Below are positions 33,565 through 41,845 of a stretch of 64,000 nucleotides of DNA, piece by piece (within the stretch, counting starts at the first letter, position 1; each line of letters opens with the position of its first letter). A model generated the notes under the pieces. That model ran no database searches, was not told the DNA's origin, and saw only the letters and a program-made list of their open reading frames with translations. Source of the stretch: Suilimivivens sp964614185 (GTDB lineage: Bacteria > Bacillota > Clostridia > Lachnospirales > Lachnospiraceae); NCBI GenBank assembly GCA_964614185.1, contig CAZTKJ010000003.1, positions 1 to 64,000 on the forward strand. Reading direction: 5' to 3'. Position numbers and translations under genes: made by a program.

Positions 33565-35514
33565 TTAATCTTCTATAAATTCAACGCCATAACCTTCCAG
33601 CTTTCCGTCAAAGTCATTACCGCTTATCAGGGATTTTCCAATTACCGGTACTTCCACCGAGAAATCATTGTGGTTCATTACGATCCTGCAGCCTTTACGC
33701 CGGATGATCTCTACGCCTGCCGGCGCCTGTATCATTTGGGCTCCGGCCCTTTCACTGATATACTGTACCAGCTTTTCCATAGCGGTATCTTCCATATCAC
33801 ATCCTATATAGTAAACTTTTCCTTTTCCGAAATCATTGACCGTAACAGCTGCTCTGCCTTTAAAATAATGGTCAGAATAAGTACATAATACTTCTGCGGT
33901 GACAGGTTCTATAATATCACACCATATATCAGCCGTACCCTCTATGATTCCTGCTATATGCGCCGGCTTACGCAGCGGCGTGAACTCTTCTACTGTAATT
34001 CCTGCCATTTCTGCAAATGCACAGGGAAGTGTGGTTGTAAACAGATTATTATACTGATCTCTGGTGCCGCTTCGGAAGGTTGTTACCAGCACGCCTCCAT
34101 TTTTAACATATTCTGTTATCTTTTCTATTTCATCCGGATTTACAATATTATATCCGGGCATATACACTACCTTATATTCCTCATAGTTTCCATTGGAAAC
34201 AGCTGTTGCAATATTGAATCTCACATTTGCCCTGTAGTAGGAATACAATAGTGTTTCATAGTCAAAATGCTCTGCATGCTTCTTAATGTCATGAGCCCAT
34301 GCATCATCATATGTTTTTACAATAAGGGCTTCATAGTTATTCCTTGCACCTACAATATAAGGTTCCAGCTTCCTAAGTTCTTTGCCTGTTTGCTGAATTT
34401 CATAATAACGTCTCCTTGGAACGCCATCATGGTCCAGAACTCCATACCAGTATTGCTCCATCCCATAGTGAAGCACTTTAAAGCGGAAATAGATCATCCC
34501 TTCCCCGCCGTGTGCCAATGCCTGATAAGTCCACAAACGGATCTGTCCCGGTTCCGGAGCAGCGCCCATAAAGTCCCATCCACAGGGACCTGATTCTTCT
34601 TCCGCCACAATGAAATTCTGATTCTTCAATCCCCGCATATTTTCATGAGCCATAGCAACATATTCATATTCTGAGCTTCCCCACTGATTGTCAGGATAAT
34701 TATCCCATGCAACAAAATCCAAGTCTTTTGCCAAATCATAATAATCCAGATCGGAAAAATGCCCCATAAAATTGTGGGTAATAGGTTTATCGGAATATTT
34801 TCTGATCACATCCGCCTGAAGTTTCTGATAATCTACCCATGAATCTGATGCAAAACGCCGGTACTCCAGATCTAGAGACGGATTATGAGACCATCCTTTC
34901 TCATTTTCCGGCTCGCAGGAATTATAAACAGGCAGAATGATATCATCGAAAGAATCATACTGCAGACTCCAAAAAGCAGTTCCCCACTGCTTATTCAGAT
35001 TTTCTATGATGCCATACTTTCTTTCAAGCCATTTTCCAAATGCCAGACGGCAGTGTTCACAGTAACATCTGGCAGATATGTGGCAGCCAAACTCATTATC
35101 GATCTGCCATGCTATGACATTGGAATTTCCGGCAAAATGCTGTGCCATTTTTTCGGCAATGATCACGCTCTTTTGCCTGTAGATATCATTATTGGCGCAG
35201 CCCTCTCTTCTGGAACCCCAGTTTTCTTTCCGCCCGTAACGGTCACGCTGTAAAATATCATATTTGTTGGCAAGCCATTTTGGCGGCGCCGCCGTAGGAG
35301 TACACAGAATGGTCTTGATTCCTTCCTTCGCTAAAAGCTCTATAGCTTCATCAAAACAAGTAAAATCAAATTTCCCTTCTTCCGGCTCCGTTACTCCCCA
35401 GGAAAAATCACCCATACGAACGGTATTAAATCCGGCTTCACGCATAAGCTGTCCATGGTGTGCCCATTCGCTTTTGCCCCAATGCTCCGGATAATAACAT
35501 GCACCAAATATCAT
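33565..35514 (-). CDS. Beta-galactosidase, glycoside hydrolase family 42
   Basis: A 649-residue cytoplasmic GH42 enzyme that removes terminal beta-galactose from short oligosaccharides. The start ACYYPEHW, the acid/base region AWQIDNEFGCH, the zinc-type cysteine group (CYCEHC) and the nucleophile region IVAEEESGPCGW follow the family order; the trimerisation and beta domains complete it. GGGAGG precedes the ATG. No lactose transporter or regulator is adjacent. It is not coupled to the chemoreceptor gene upstream, from which it is separated by a hairpin. Confidence 0.93.
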   Translation of the reverse strand: MIFGACYYPEHWGKSEWAHHGQLMREAGFNTVRMGDFSWGVTEPEEGKFDFTCFDEAIELLAKEGIKTILCTPTAAPPKWLANKYDILQRDRYGRKENWGSRREGCANNDIYRQKSVIIAEKMAQHFAGNSNVIAWQIDNEFGCHISARCYCEHCRLAFGKWLERKYGIIENLNKQWGTAFWSLQYDSFDDIILPVYNSCEPENEKGWSHNPSLDLEYRRFASDSWVDYQKLQADVIRKYSDKPITHNFMGHFSDLDYYDLAKDLDFVAWDNYPDNQWGSSEYEYVAMAHENMRGLKNQNFIVAEEESGPCGWDFMGAAPEPGQIRLWTYQALAHGGEGMIYFRFKVLHYGMEQYWYGVLDHDGVPRRRYYEIQQTGKELRKLEPYIVGARNNYEALIVKTYDDAWAHDIKKHAEHFDYETLLYSYYRANVRFNIATAVSNGNYEEYKVVYMPGYNIVNPDEIEKITEYVKNGGVLVTTFRSGTRDQYNNLFTTTLPCAFAEMAGITVEEFTPLRKPAHIAGIIEGTADIWCDIIEPVTAEVLCTYSDHYFKGRAAVTVNDFGKGKVYYIGCDMEDTAMEKLVQYISERAGAQMIQAPAGVEIIRRKGCRIVMNHNDFSVEVPVIGKSLISGNDFDGKLEGYGVEFIED

Positions 35515-35535
35515 AATTATCTTCCTCCCTTAGGC

Positions 35536-35574
35536 AGAAAGAACCATATGTTTATCAAACACACAGTTCTTTCT
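35536..35574 (-). terminator. Inverted repeat after the chemoreceptor gene
   Basis: A perfect 9-bp stem AGAAAGAAC/GTTCTTTCT with a 21-nt loop lies between the chemoreceptor stop and the ribosome binding site of the GH42 gene. There is no U-run beyond the 3' arm itself, so termination would be weak. Confidence 0.4.
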
Positions 35575-35591
35575 ATTAAAAATACGATTAT

Positions 35592-37544
35592 TTACATTTC
35601 TGAAAGAGTATTCAGCTTCTGTTTTACTTCATTAGCTGCATTAAGAACCATTTCTACCGAAGCCGCAATTTCTTCTGTGGATGCCGCCAGGTTCTGCGTT
35701 CTGCTGTTGACGCCATCAATGATCTGACGAAGCTTTCCGGTATCTTCAATAATTTCTGATATGGAACTCATAATCTTGCTTTGGCTTGCATTGCTCTTGT
35801 TTGCTGTCTCGCTGGAGTTAGATGCCAGATGATTGATTTCACTGGCAACTACTGCAAATCCTCTTCCGGCTTCTCCGGCTCTGGCAGCCTCGATACTTGC
35901 ATTAAGTGCTAAAAGATTGGTCTGGGAAGCAATGCTTACCACTTCATCATTGTTCTGTCCCAGTTCCTGTAATACTCCTGCAATCTCATCCATAGAATCC
36001 GAAAGCTGTTCACAGAAAGTTGCAATATTCATGATATCACCGGAAATTTCCGTACTTTCGGAAGCATTGTTTTCGTTGCCTGCCACCATATCGTCCACTG
36101 ACTGGTAGAGGCTGTCAAAATCTTTATTGATTTCCTGAATAATATCAATGATCTTCTGTTGCTGATCCTGCATGTGCTGCTTTTCAGAATCAAGCTGATG
36201 CGCCAGTTTTTCAGCTTCTTCCTTTTGAATCTCCACTTCCTTCTTAATATAGTAAATACAGTCTTCTTTTCTGTTGAATCCATTGTAAACAGCCGTTGCC
36301 ATCAGTTCGCAGGAATCATGTCCGCAGCAGGAACAGTTGATCTTTCTTTCCTTGTCTGTAAACTTCATCATTTCCTTGAAAATAGCATCCTTCTCAGCGC
36401 TGGTTGGTATCTTGTAAACGCATTCTTTGGAACGGTCAGTATATTTTCTTAAGTAATCATTCAGATTCAAAGATTTAAACTGTTTATTTAAACATCTCAG
36501 GCGCTGGGCCGGGGATAATTTTTTAGACCATGCGCTGGAAATGTTATTCTTTTTGGAATCTTCACGAATCTTCAATAGATTGCAAAGTGGATCATCGGAA
36601 TGGGCTTTATCCGCTTCACAGCCTGTTCCGTAAATACATCCTGAAGAACAATTAAGGGCGTCAATAAACAGATACGGGGTCCTGCTGTCTTTAATTCTTT
36701 CCTTATTTTCCTGCAAATAATGATACATATGCTTCTCGCCCTCAATCTGACGAATAAATACGCTCTCTCCCAAAAACCAGTATACATTTTCCTTCAGACC
36801 GCCGGGCATAGGGTAAATGGAACCCAGTCCGTATTCGATCTCATCTGACTTCAAAGCTCCCTTAATATGATTTTTTCTCACATATTTCATTAAATGGTCA
36901 AATGTTACATTATAAGAAATATATCCATGATTATTGGGATCATTGATCTCCAGTTTCTTGGCAATACAAGGACTGATAAATGCCAGCTTGTCCGTGATCT
37001 TCATTTCTTTTTTGGCATAGATAGCAGCGCACATCATGGGACTTTGTACCGGAAACAGCTTGGGAATCAGCTCCGGCGTATAATGTTCTATGTAACGGAC
37101 TACCGCAGGACAGGGTTGGGAAATACCTCCCAAAAAATTATTTTGCTGCACATAATTCAAATATCCCCAAGTGGTAATATCTGCGCCAAAAGATACACTG
37201 ATCAGGTGGTTTACACCCAGTTCCTTCAGTCCTCCAAGCACTGATTCATATTCATTGGGATAATTGGCCTTAAAAGCCGGTGCTATTAAAAGAGAAATCT
37301 TCTCGCCTTTTTTCAAATCTTCAAAGAAACGCTCTGTATCATCCTGATATTCTCTTGCCTGATGCTCACATACATCAAAGCAGGCTCCACATGCCACGCA
37401 TTTGCTGCCGTCCACATCAACTCTGGAACCGTCTTCCGTTGCCTTGGAAACACATGCTCCCTCACAGCTGCAGACGCTGATGCATTTGTTACATCCGATA
37501 CAGTTTTCGTTTGTGTACACTAATGAATTGCTTTCGTTAATCAT
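35592..37544 (-). CDS. Sensory [FeFe]-hydrogenase-like protein fused to a chemoreceptor signalling domain
   Basis: A 650-residue soluble protein. Residues 15-25 and 49-59 each carry a 4Fe-4S ferredoxin cysteine set. Residues about 80-370 are an iron-hydrogenase large-subunit-like domain with motif cysteines in SQPCPA (L1), SPCIAKK (L2) and NCSSGCIYGTGC (L3). A further cluster-type motif, CSCCGHDSCELMA, precedes a coiled coil and a methyl-accepting domain ending with the signature NLLALNASIEAARAGE. No membrane segment is present. The proton-transfer cysteine of catalytic L1 (TSCCP) is proline here, so sensing of H2 or redox state rather than turnover is likely. It would signal to CheA/CheW. 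Confidence 0.88.
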   Translation of the reverse strand: MINESNSLVYTNENCIGCNKCISVCSCEGACVSKATEDGSRVDVDGSKCVACGACFDVCEHQAREYQDDTERFFEDLKKGEKISLLIAPAFKANYPNEYESVLGGLKELGVNHLISVSFGADITTWGYLNYVQQNNFLGGISQPCPAVVRYIEHYTPELIPKLFPVQSPMMCAAIYAKKEMKITDKLAFISPCIAKKLEINDPNNHGYISYNVTFDHLMKYVRKNHIKGALKSDEIEYGLGSIYPMPGGLKENVYWFLGESVFIRQIEGEKHMYHYLQENKERIKDSRTPYLFIDALNCSSGCIYGTGCEADKAHSDDPLCNLLKIREDSKKNNISSAWSKKLSPAQRLRCLNKQFKSLNLNDYLRKYTDRSKECVYKIPTSAEKDAIFKEMMKFTDKERKINCSCCGHDSCELMATAVYNGFNRKEDCIYYIKKEVEIQKEEAEKLAHQLDSEKQHMQDQQQKIIDIIQEINKDFDSLYQSVDDMVAGNENNASESTEISGDIMNIATFCEQLSDSMDEIAGVLQELGQNNDEVVSIASQTNLLALNASIEAARAGEAGRGFAVVASEINHLASNSSETANKSNASQSKIMSSISEIIEDTGKLRQIIDGVNSRTQNLAASTEEIAASVEMVLNAANEVKQKLNTLSEM

Positions 37545-37597
37545 AGTTGCTATACTCCTTTCTCAGCCTGTGGATCTGCACACAAAAACAAATCCAC

Positions 37598-37624
37598 GGT
37601 TGAAAGAAAGTAACTCTTTCAACC
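37598..37624 (-). other. Leader hairpin upstream of the chemoreceptor gene
   Basis: A perfect 9-bp stem GGTTGAAAG/CTTTCAACC with a 9-nt loop lies about 55 bp upstream of the chemoreceptor start. A second 6-bp stem, GTGGAT/ATCCAC, lies between it and the gene. There is no U-run, so a leader role is more likely than termination. Confidence 0.35.
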
Positions 37625-37771
37625 CCTTTTCTCTCTTATTATAAATACTCATTTTCGTTATAAAGATTATACAATAATATGTCAAAACAGACAAGTTTAT
37701 CTAAAAAGAATTATTTGATTACCATTTTTTAGTTTTTTATTACAATTTTAAAAATAAATTGTTTTTTTCCC

Positions 37772-37798
37772 TAATGTTTTCCTGAAATTAACCGATAA
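37772..37798 (+). promoter_or_regulatory. Sigma-28 (SigD/FliA)-like promoter
   Basis: TAAT (37772-37775), exactly 15 bp, then ACCGATAA (37791-37798). The sigma-28 consensus in Gram-positives is TAAA-N15-GCCGATAA, so 10 of 12 positions match with perfect spacing. It lies 43 bp upstream of the 203-residue protein gene. Confidence 0.55.
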
Positions 37799-37841
37799 AG
37801 ACTATATCAGTAAGTATATCAATAACCAAGGAGGGTGAAAA

Positions 37842-38453
37842 ATGAGTGTAAATGGAATTACCGGTACCAGTGATGTTTACAGTGCTTACAGCACTGCCTC
37901 CACTAAGACCACAAGCACCGAAACCAAAGCAGAAACTACCAGCGAATCAAAAAGCGCCAGCGCAGGTGCTGTTTATGAGCCTTCTTCTAAGGCTAAGACA
38001 GCTTCTGCTAAGAAAACTTACAAGGTTGATACTCAGACCATCGCTAAAATGAAAGCTGATGCTGAATCAAGAACCTCACAGCTTAAGAGCCTGGTAGAAC
38101 AGATGATGACCAAACAGGGTCAGACATATGGAAAAGCTAATGATATCTGGAGCTTTTTAGCTGGCGGTAAATTTACTGCTGATCCAGCTACCAGAGCTCA
38201 GGCTCAGGCTGATATCGCTGAAGACGGATACTGGGGTGTTAACCAGACTTCTCAGCGTATTTTGGACTTTGCAACTGCTTTGACAGGTGGGGATCCCAGC
38301 CAAATCGAGAAGATGCGTTCCGCTTTTGAAAAAGGTTATAAATTAGCAGCGGAAAAGTGGGGAGGAAACCTTCCTGACATTTCACAAAAAACTTATGATG
38401 CTGTTATGTCAGGTTTCGACAAGATGAAACAGGATGCCGGTATCGAAGAGTAA
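37842..38453 (+). CDS. Conserved clostridial protein of unknown function (flagellar regulon candidate)
   Basis: A 203-residue soluble protein. The first 55 residues are a Ser/Thr/Ala-rich low-complexity tail without a signal peptide; the rest is helical. The block containing DIWSFLAGGKF and AQADIAEDGYWGVNQTSQRI is what I recall as strongly conserved in unnamed proteins of motile Clostridia. The function is unknown. A GGAGGG ribosome binding site and a sigma-28-like promoter precede it, and the divergent neighbour is a chemoreceptor, so a link to motility is inferred. Confidence 0.75.
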   Translation: MSVNGITGTSDVYSAYSTASTKTTSTETKAETTSESKSASAGAVYEPSSKAKTASAKKTYKVDTQTIAKMKADAESRTSQLKSLVEQMMTKQGQTYGKANDIWSFLAGGKFTADPATRAQAQADIAEDGYWGVNQTSQRILDFATALTGGDPSQIEKMRSAFEKGYKLAAEKWGGNLPDISQKTYDAVMSGFDKMKQDAGIEE

Positions 38454-38503
38454 ACATCCGCAAAACAGAGCGCGGCATGCTTTACAAACCGTCTTATGGA
38501 CAC

Positions 38504-38538
38504 AAAATGTGCAGTTCCGTTGGAACTGCACATTTTTT
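38504..38538. terminator. Bidirectional rho-independent terminator
   Basis: A perfect 15-bp stem AAAATGTGCAGTTCC with its complement and a GTT loop is flanked by A-runs and T-runs on the two sides. It serves convergent genes: the 203-residue protein (+) and the SipL-like protein (-). Confidence 0.9.
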
Positions 38539-38544
38539 CTGCTT

Positions 38545-40092
38545 TTAACGCATAATTAAAATTCTGTCTCCGGCCTTTACATCATCACCGGCAAGTTCAT
38601 TTACCTGCCGTATTGCCGAAATCGGCACATAATATCTTTTTCCGATATCCCACAGGCTCTCGCCCTCCCTGACTACATAAATGGCTATGCCGGGCAGGGA
38701 ATCCATTTTTTCACTGTCAAGTTCTGATGTGGTGATCTCCTCCACGATTTTTTCCTTCCATTCCCTGTAAATATTGGTATGGAAGAACAGGACACACTTT
38801 ACATCAATTTCATTGGTATCAATAATGGAAACGGTAATCTGCTCCACATCCGCCTTTATAGGATAGACACAGTCCCTATCCAGTCCATCTGCTTCCATCA
38901 TATAACGGAAAGGAAGATCCACTCTGGCGGTTCCAAGACCTCCGTTTTCCTTACTGCTTTCATACAGAATCTGAAGATTCACAGTTCCCGTTATTTCAAT
39001 TCCGCCGTCTGCAAGGGCTGTATCCAAAAGCTGCAGATTTCCGGAAGTATGCAGTATTTTTATGATCTGACTCTCGTTTTCTTCCGTGAAATGCTTTGAC
39101 AGCTTCATTTTACCATTACTGCGTCCAAGAAATCTGCGGAAATTCGCATCTTTTTCCTTAACAAGCGTTTCCCTTACTACTCCATAAACATCTGAAAGAA
39201 TGTCTATCTGCGCCTCTTCATATGCACAGATATCCAGATTCAGCAAAAGTTCAAAAGTAATCACTCTCTCTTCTCCGTCAAAATCCGGTCTCACCGTCAC
39301 ATCCCTTGCCTCACCGTGCCAGCATATCTCAGGAATCATGCCTTCCTCGGCGCCATCACAGTCAAGTGTTCCTGCAAAGGGAATGGTTGTTTCATAATGA
39401 CAGACCTCTTCCTCTTCACCCTCGCCTTTGTAAATAAAAAAGGTCCTGATTTCCCCTTGAAGGGAAATCTTATCCTGCAGGATCTTAAACTCTACTTCTG
39501 AAGGCACCACATCCCACCAGATCATGGAAAGAATATTGGGAAAGCTTCCGGGAATCTCTACTTCCTCTTTGATCCTGAAAATATCCTTTTTCTTCATTAC
39601 CATAGATGCCATATCCAGTGTCTTTTTCCTGAATTCTACCGGTTCCTCTCCTGCAATATCCACGGCAGTCTCTTCATCTTTTATCTCTTCACAGACTGCT
39701 TTCAGTAAAATCAATGACTGTACGCTGAATTTTCTGGAATTGATCAGAGTGGTGGTAAGATCCTCTATTTCAAAATCCACCCTGACTTCATCTCCACTTT
39801 GCACTCCTTCCATATAAAGCTGCTCTTCAAAAGGAATTTCTCCTTCCATAGCCGCCACATCCGCTTTATCTCCTTCTGTCAGATAAAGAATATAAAACAT
39901 CAGCTTCCCTTTTACTCCTACATGGTCATCCGTCACTTTCACTTCCTCTATGACCACATTTCCTCTATCCATGATCAGCTTCGAAGCATCAGGCTTTAAA
40001 TCGGAAATATTAATATCTTTTTCCAGTGTTGTCTGTAAAGACGCCTTGCATTTTTGGCAGTCCATATGTATATTGCGCTTGATTAACTCCAC
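38545..40092 (-). CDS. DUF3794 and LysM protein, SipL-like
   Basis: A 515-residue protein with repeated DUF3794 domains (about residues 35-140, 180-290, 340-440) and a C-terminal LysM domain (YVVREGESLWDIGKRYYV at about 465-513). This layout matches SipL, which binds SpoIVA and anchors the spore coat in Clostridioides difficile. That supports a spore-forming host. The start is a GTG with GGGAGG 7 bp upstream; this site lies in the 3' arm of a hairpin at 40100-40140. It follows pyrD. Confidence 0.88.
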   Translation of the reverse strand: MELIKRNIHMDCQKCKASLQTTLEKDINISDLKPDASKLIMDRGNVVIEEVKVTDDHVGVKGKLMFYILYLTEGDKADVAAMEGEIPFEEQLYMEGVQSGDEVRVDFEIEDLTTTLINSRKFSVQSLILLKAVCEEIKDEETAVDIAGEEPVEFRKKTLDMASMVMKKKDIFRIKEEVEIPGSFPNILSMIWWDVVPSEVEFKILQDKISLQGEIRTFFIYKGEGEEEEVCHYETTIPFAGTLDCDGAEEGMIPEICWHGEARDVTVRPDFDGEERVITFELLLNLDICAYEEAQIDILSDVYGVVRETLVKEKDANFRRFLGRSNGKMKLSKHFTEENESQIIKILHTSGNLQLLDTALADGGIEITGTVNLQILYESSKENGGLGTARVDLPFRYMMEADGLDRDCVYPIKADVEQITVSIIDTNEIDVKCVLFFHTNIYREWKEKIVEEITTSELDSEKMDSLPGIAIYVVREGESLWDIGKRYYVPISAIRQVNELAGDDVKAGDRILIMR

Positions 40093-40099
40093 AAAAATA

Positions 40100-40140
40100 C
40101 CTCCCTGCGTGTACTTATTTCAGTATATGACGCAGAGAGG
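40100..40140 (-). other. Hairpin covering the ribosome binding site after pyrD
   Basis: On the minus strand CCTCTCTGCGT (40130-40140) pairs with ACGCAGGGAGG (40100-40110) with one mismatch and a 19-nt loop. The 3' arm contains the GGGAGG site of the SipL-like gene and is followed by TATTTTTG. It may end pyrCKD transcripts, hide the ribosome binding site in read-through RNA, or do both. Confidence 0.6.
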
Positions 40141-40160
40141 TTTCTTATGACTGCACTGTC

Positions 40161-41066
40161 TTACTCAATCACTGCACCGATTAAATCGGTAATGTTTTCT
40201 ATGTGGTACTTTTCCATATATTCTTCTATTCCTCTTACCACCTCCACGGTTGTATAAGGATTTACAAAATTCATGGCTCCGACAGCCACTGCACTGGCTC
40301 CCGCCAACAAAAACTCAACAGCATCTTCTGCATTGGCAATGCCTCCCATACCGATTATGGGAATGGATACAGCATGACTTGCCTGATAAACCATTCTTAC
40401 CGCCACCGGCTTAATGGCAGGTCCCGACATTCCTCCCGTCTTATTGGCCAATGCAAATTTTCTGCTATGAACATCAATTTTCATTCCGGTAATGGTATTG
40501 ATCAGGGAAATGGCATCACTGCCGGCAGCCTCCGCTGCTTTTGCCATCTCTGTAATATCTGTTACGTTGGGACTGAGTTTCATAATAATGGGCTGCCCTG
40601 CTTTTTTCCTGATCTGTGAAGTAATCTCATAAAGGCTGTCTGCTTTCTGTCCAAAAGCAATGGCTCCTTCTTTTACATTGGGACAGGAAACATTGATTTC
40701 CAGCATATCTACCGGTGCATCAGCAAGTTTTTCTACCACTTCCAGATAATCTGCCACAGATTTTCCACAGACATTGACAATGATTTTCGTATCATACTGT
40801 TTCAAAAAGGGAATATCTCTTTCCATGAAAACGTCAATTCCCGGATTCTGCAGTCCGATAGCATTGAGCATCCCTCCATATGTTTCCGCCACTCTCGGAG
40901 TGGGATTTCCCGGCCACGGTACATTGGCAACCCCCTTTGTCACTACTGCTCCCAATTGATTCAGATCCACAAATTCCCCATATTCCATTCCGGAACCAAA
41001 GGTGCCGGAGGCTGTCATAACAGGATTTTTAAATTCTACACCTGCAATGGTTACTTTTGTATTCAT
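40161..41066 (-). CDS. pyrD: Dihydroorotate dehydrogenase, class 1B catalytic subunit
   Basis: A 301-residue FMN enzyme that oxidises dihydroorotate to orotate in pyrimidine synthesis. MTASGTFGSGMEYGEF near the start, NVSCPNVKEG with the catalytic cysteine near residue 130, and GMGGIANAEDAVEFLLAGA near the end are typical of class 1B. It works with PyrK, whose stop codon overlaps this start by 4 bp. Confidence 0.95.
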   Translation of the reverse strand: MNTKVTIAGVEFKNPVMTASGTFGSGMEYGEFVDLNQLGAVVTKGVANVPWPGNPTPRVAETYGGMLNAIGLQNPGIDVFMERDIPFLKQYDTKIIVNVCGKSVADYLEVVEKLADAPVDMLEINVSCPNVKEGAIAFGQKADSLYEITSQIRKKAGQPIIMKLSPNVTDITEMAKAAEAAGSDAISLINTITGMKIDVHSRKFALANKTGGMSGPAIKPVAVRMVYQASHAVSIPIIGMGGIANAEDAVEFLLAGASAVAVGAMNFVNPYTTVEVVRGIEEYMEKYHIENITDLIGAVIE

Positions 41067-41845
41067 ATATCTACCTCCTTGGCATCAAATACCGGACCAT
41101 CCGTACAGATCCTGGCAGAATTTACATGGGAATGAGCGTCCTTATCCTTTGTTTTGCAGACACATCCAAGGCAGGCTCCTACACCGCAGGCCATTCTTTC
41201 CTCTAAGGAGATATAAGCCTTTATTTCCTTTTGTGCCGCATATTCTTTAATTCCCCGAAGCATGGCCATAGGGCCGCAGGCCATGATCACATCAGCCTGT
41301 ATCTGCTCCCTTTCCATAACGGTAAGTACATTTCCTTTTATTCCCACACTGCCATCCTCGGTAGCAATAAAAACATCCGCATACCTTTCAAGATCTTCTT
41401 TCAGGAACAGATGTCCGTCACGATATCCCATAACAGCTGTTACTATTGCTCCTGCTTTACCAAGGCACTTGGCAAGTTCCACAAGAGGCGGAATCCCAAT
41501 ACCTCCTCCCATCAGCACTACTTTTTTCCCTTTCGCATTTTCCGTAGGAAAACCATTGCCAAGAACTGCCAGAATCTCCAGATCCTCCCCTTCCTGATAA
41601 GTGGAAAATTCCCTGGTTCCCTTTCCCTGTACTCTGTAAACAAGCCTCAGGATACCCTCATCTGCCTCACAGATACTGATAGGTCTTGGCAGCAATGTAC
41701 TTTTATCTTTTGGATAGATGCCTACAAATTGTCCTGCCGCTGCCTTTAATTCAGGGTCAATGGCAATCCGCATATCATAAATATCCGGTGCGATCATCTT
41801 TTGGGACAAAACCCTGGCCCTCTCTTTTCTTTTCTTACTCTCCAT
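41063..41845 (-). CDS. pyrK: Dihydroorotate dehydrogenase electron transfer subunit
   Basis: A 260-residue subunit that passes electrons from PyrD to NAD+. The FAD-binding motif RPISICEAD, the nucleotide-binding GGGIGIPPL loop, and the C-terminal 2Fe-2S cysteines (CGVGACLGCVC then C in RICTDGP) are present. It overlaps pyrC by 11 bp upstream and pyrD by 4 bp downstream. Confidence 0.95.
   Translation of the reverse strand: MESKKRKERARVLSQKMIAPDIYDMRIAIDPELKAAAGQFVGIYPKDKSTLLPRPISICEADEGILRLVYRVQGKGTREFSTYQEGEDLEILAVLGNGFPTENAKGKKVVLMGGGIGIPPLVELAKCLGKAGAIVTAVMGYRDGHLFLKEDLERYADVFIATEDGSVGIKGNVLTVMEREQIQADVIMACGPMAMLRGIKEYAAQKEIKAYISLEERMACGVGACLGCVCKTKDKDAHSHVNSARICTDGPVFDAKEVDI

Noticed and set aside
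35592..37544. Catalytic [FeFe] hydrogenase
   Set aside because: The proton-transfer cysteine of motif L1 is replaced and the protein ends in a chemoreceptor domain. A sensory role fits better.
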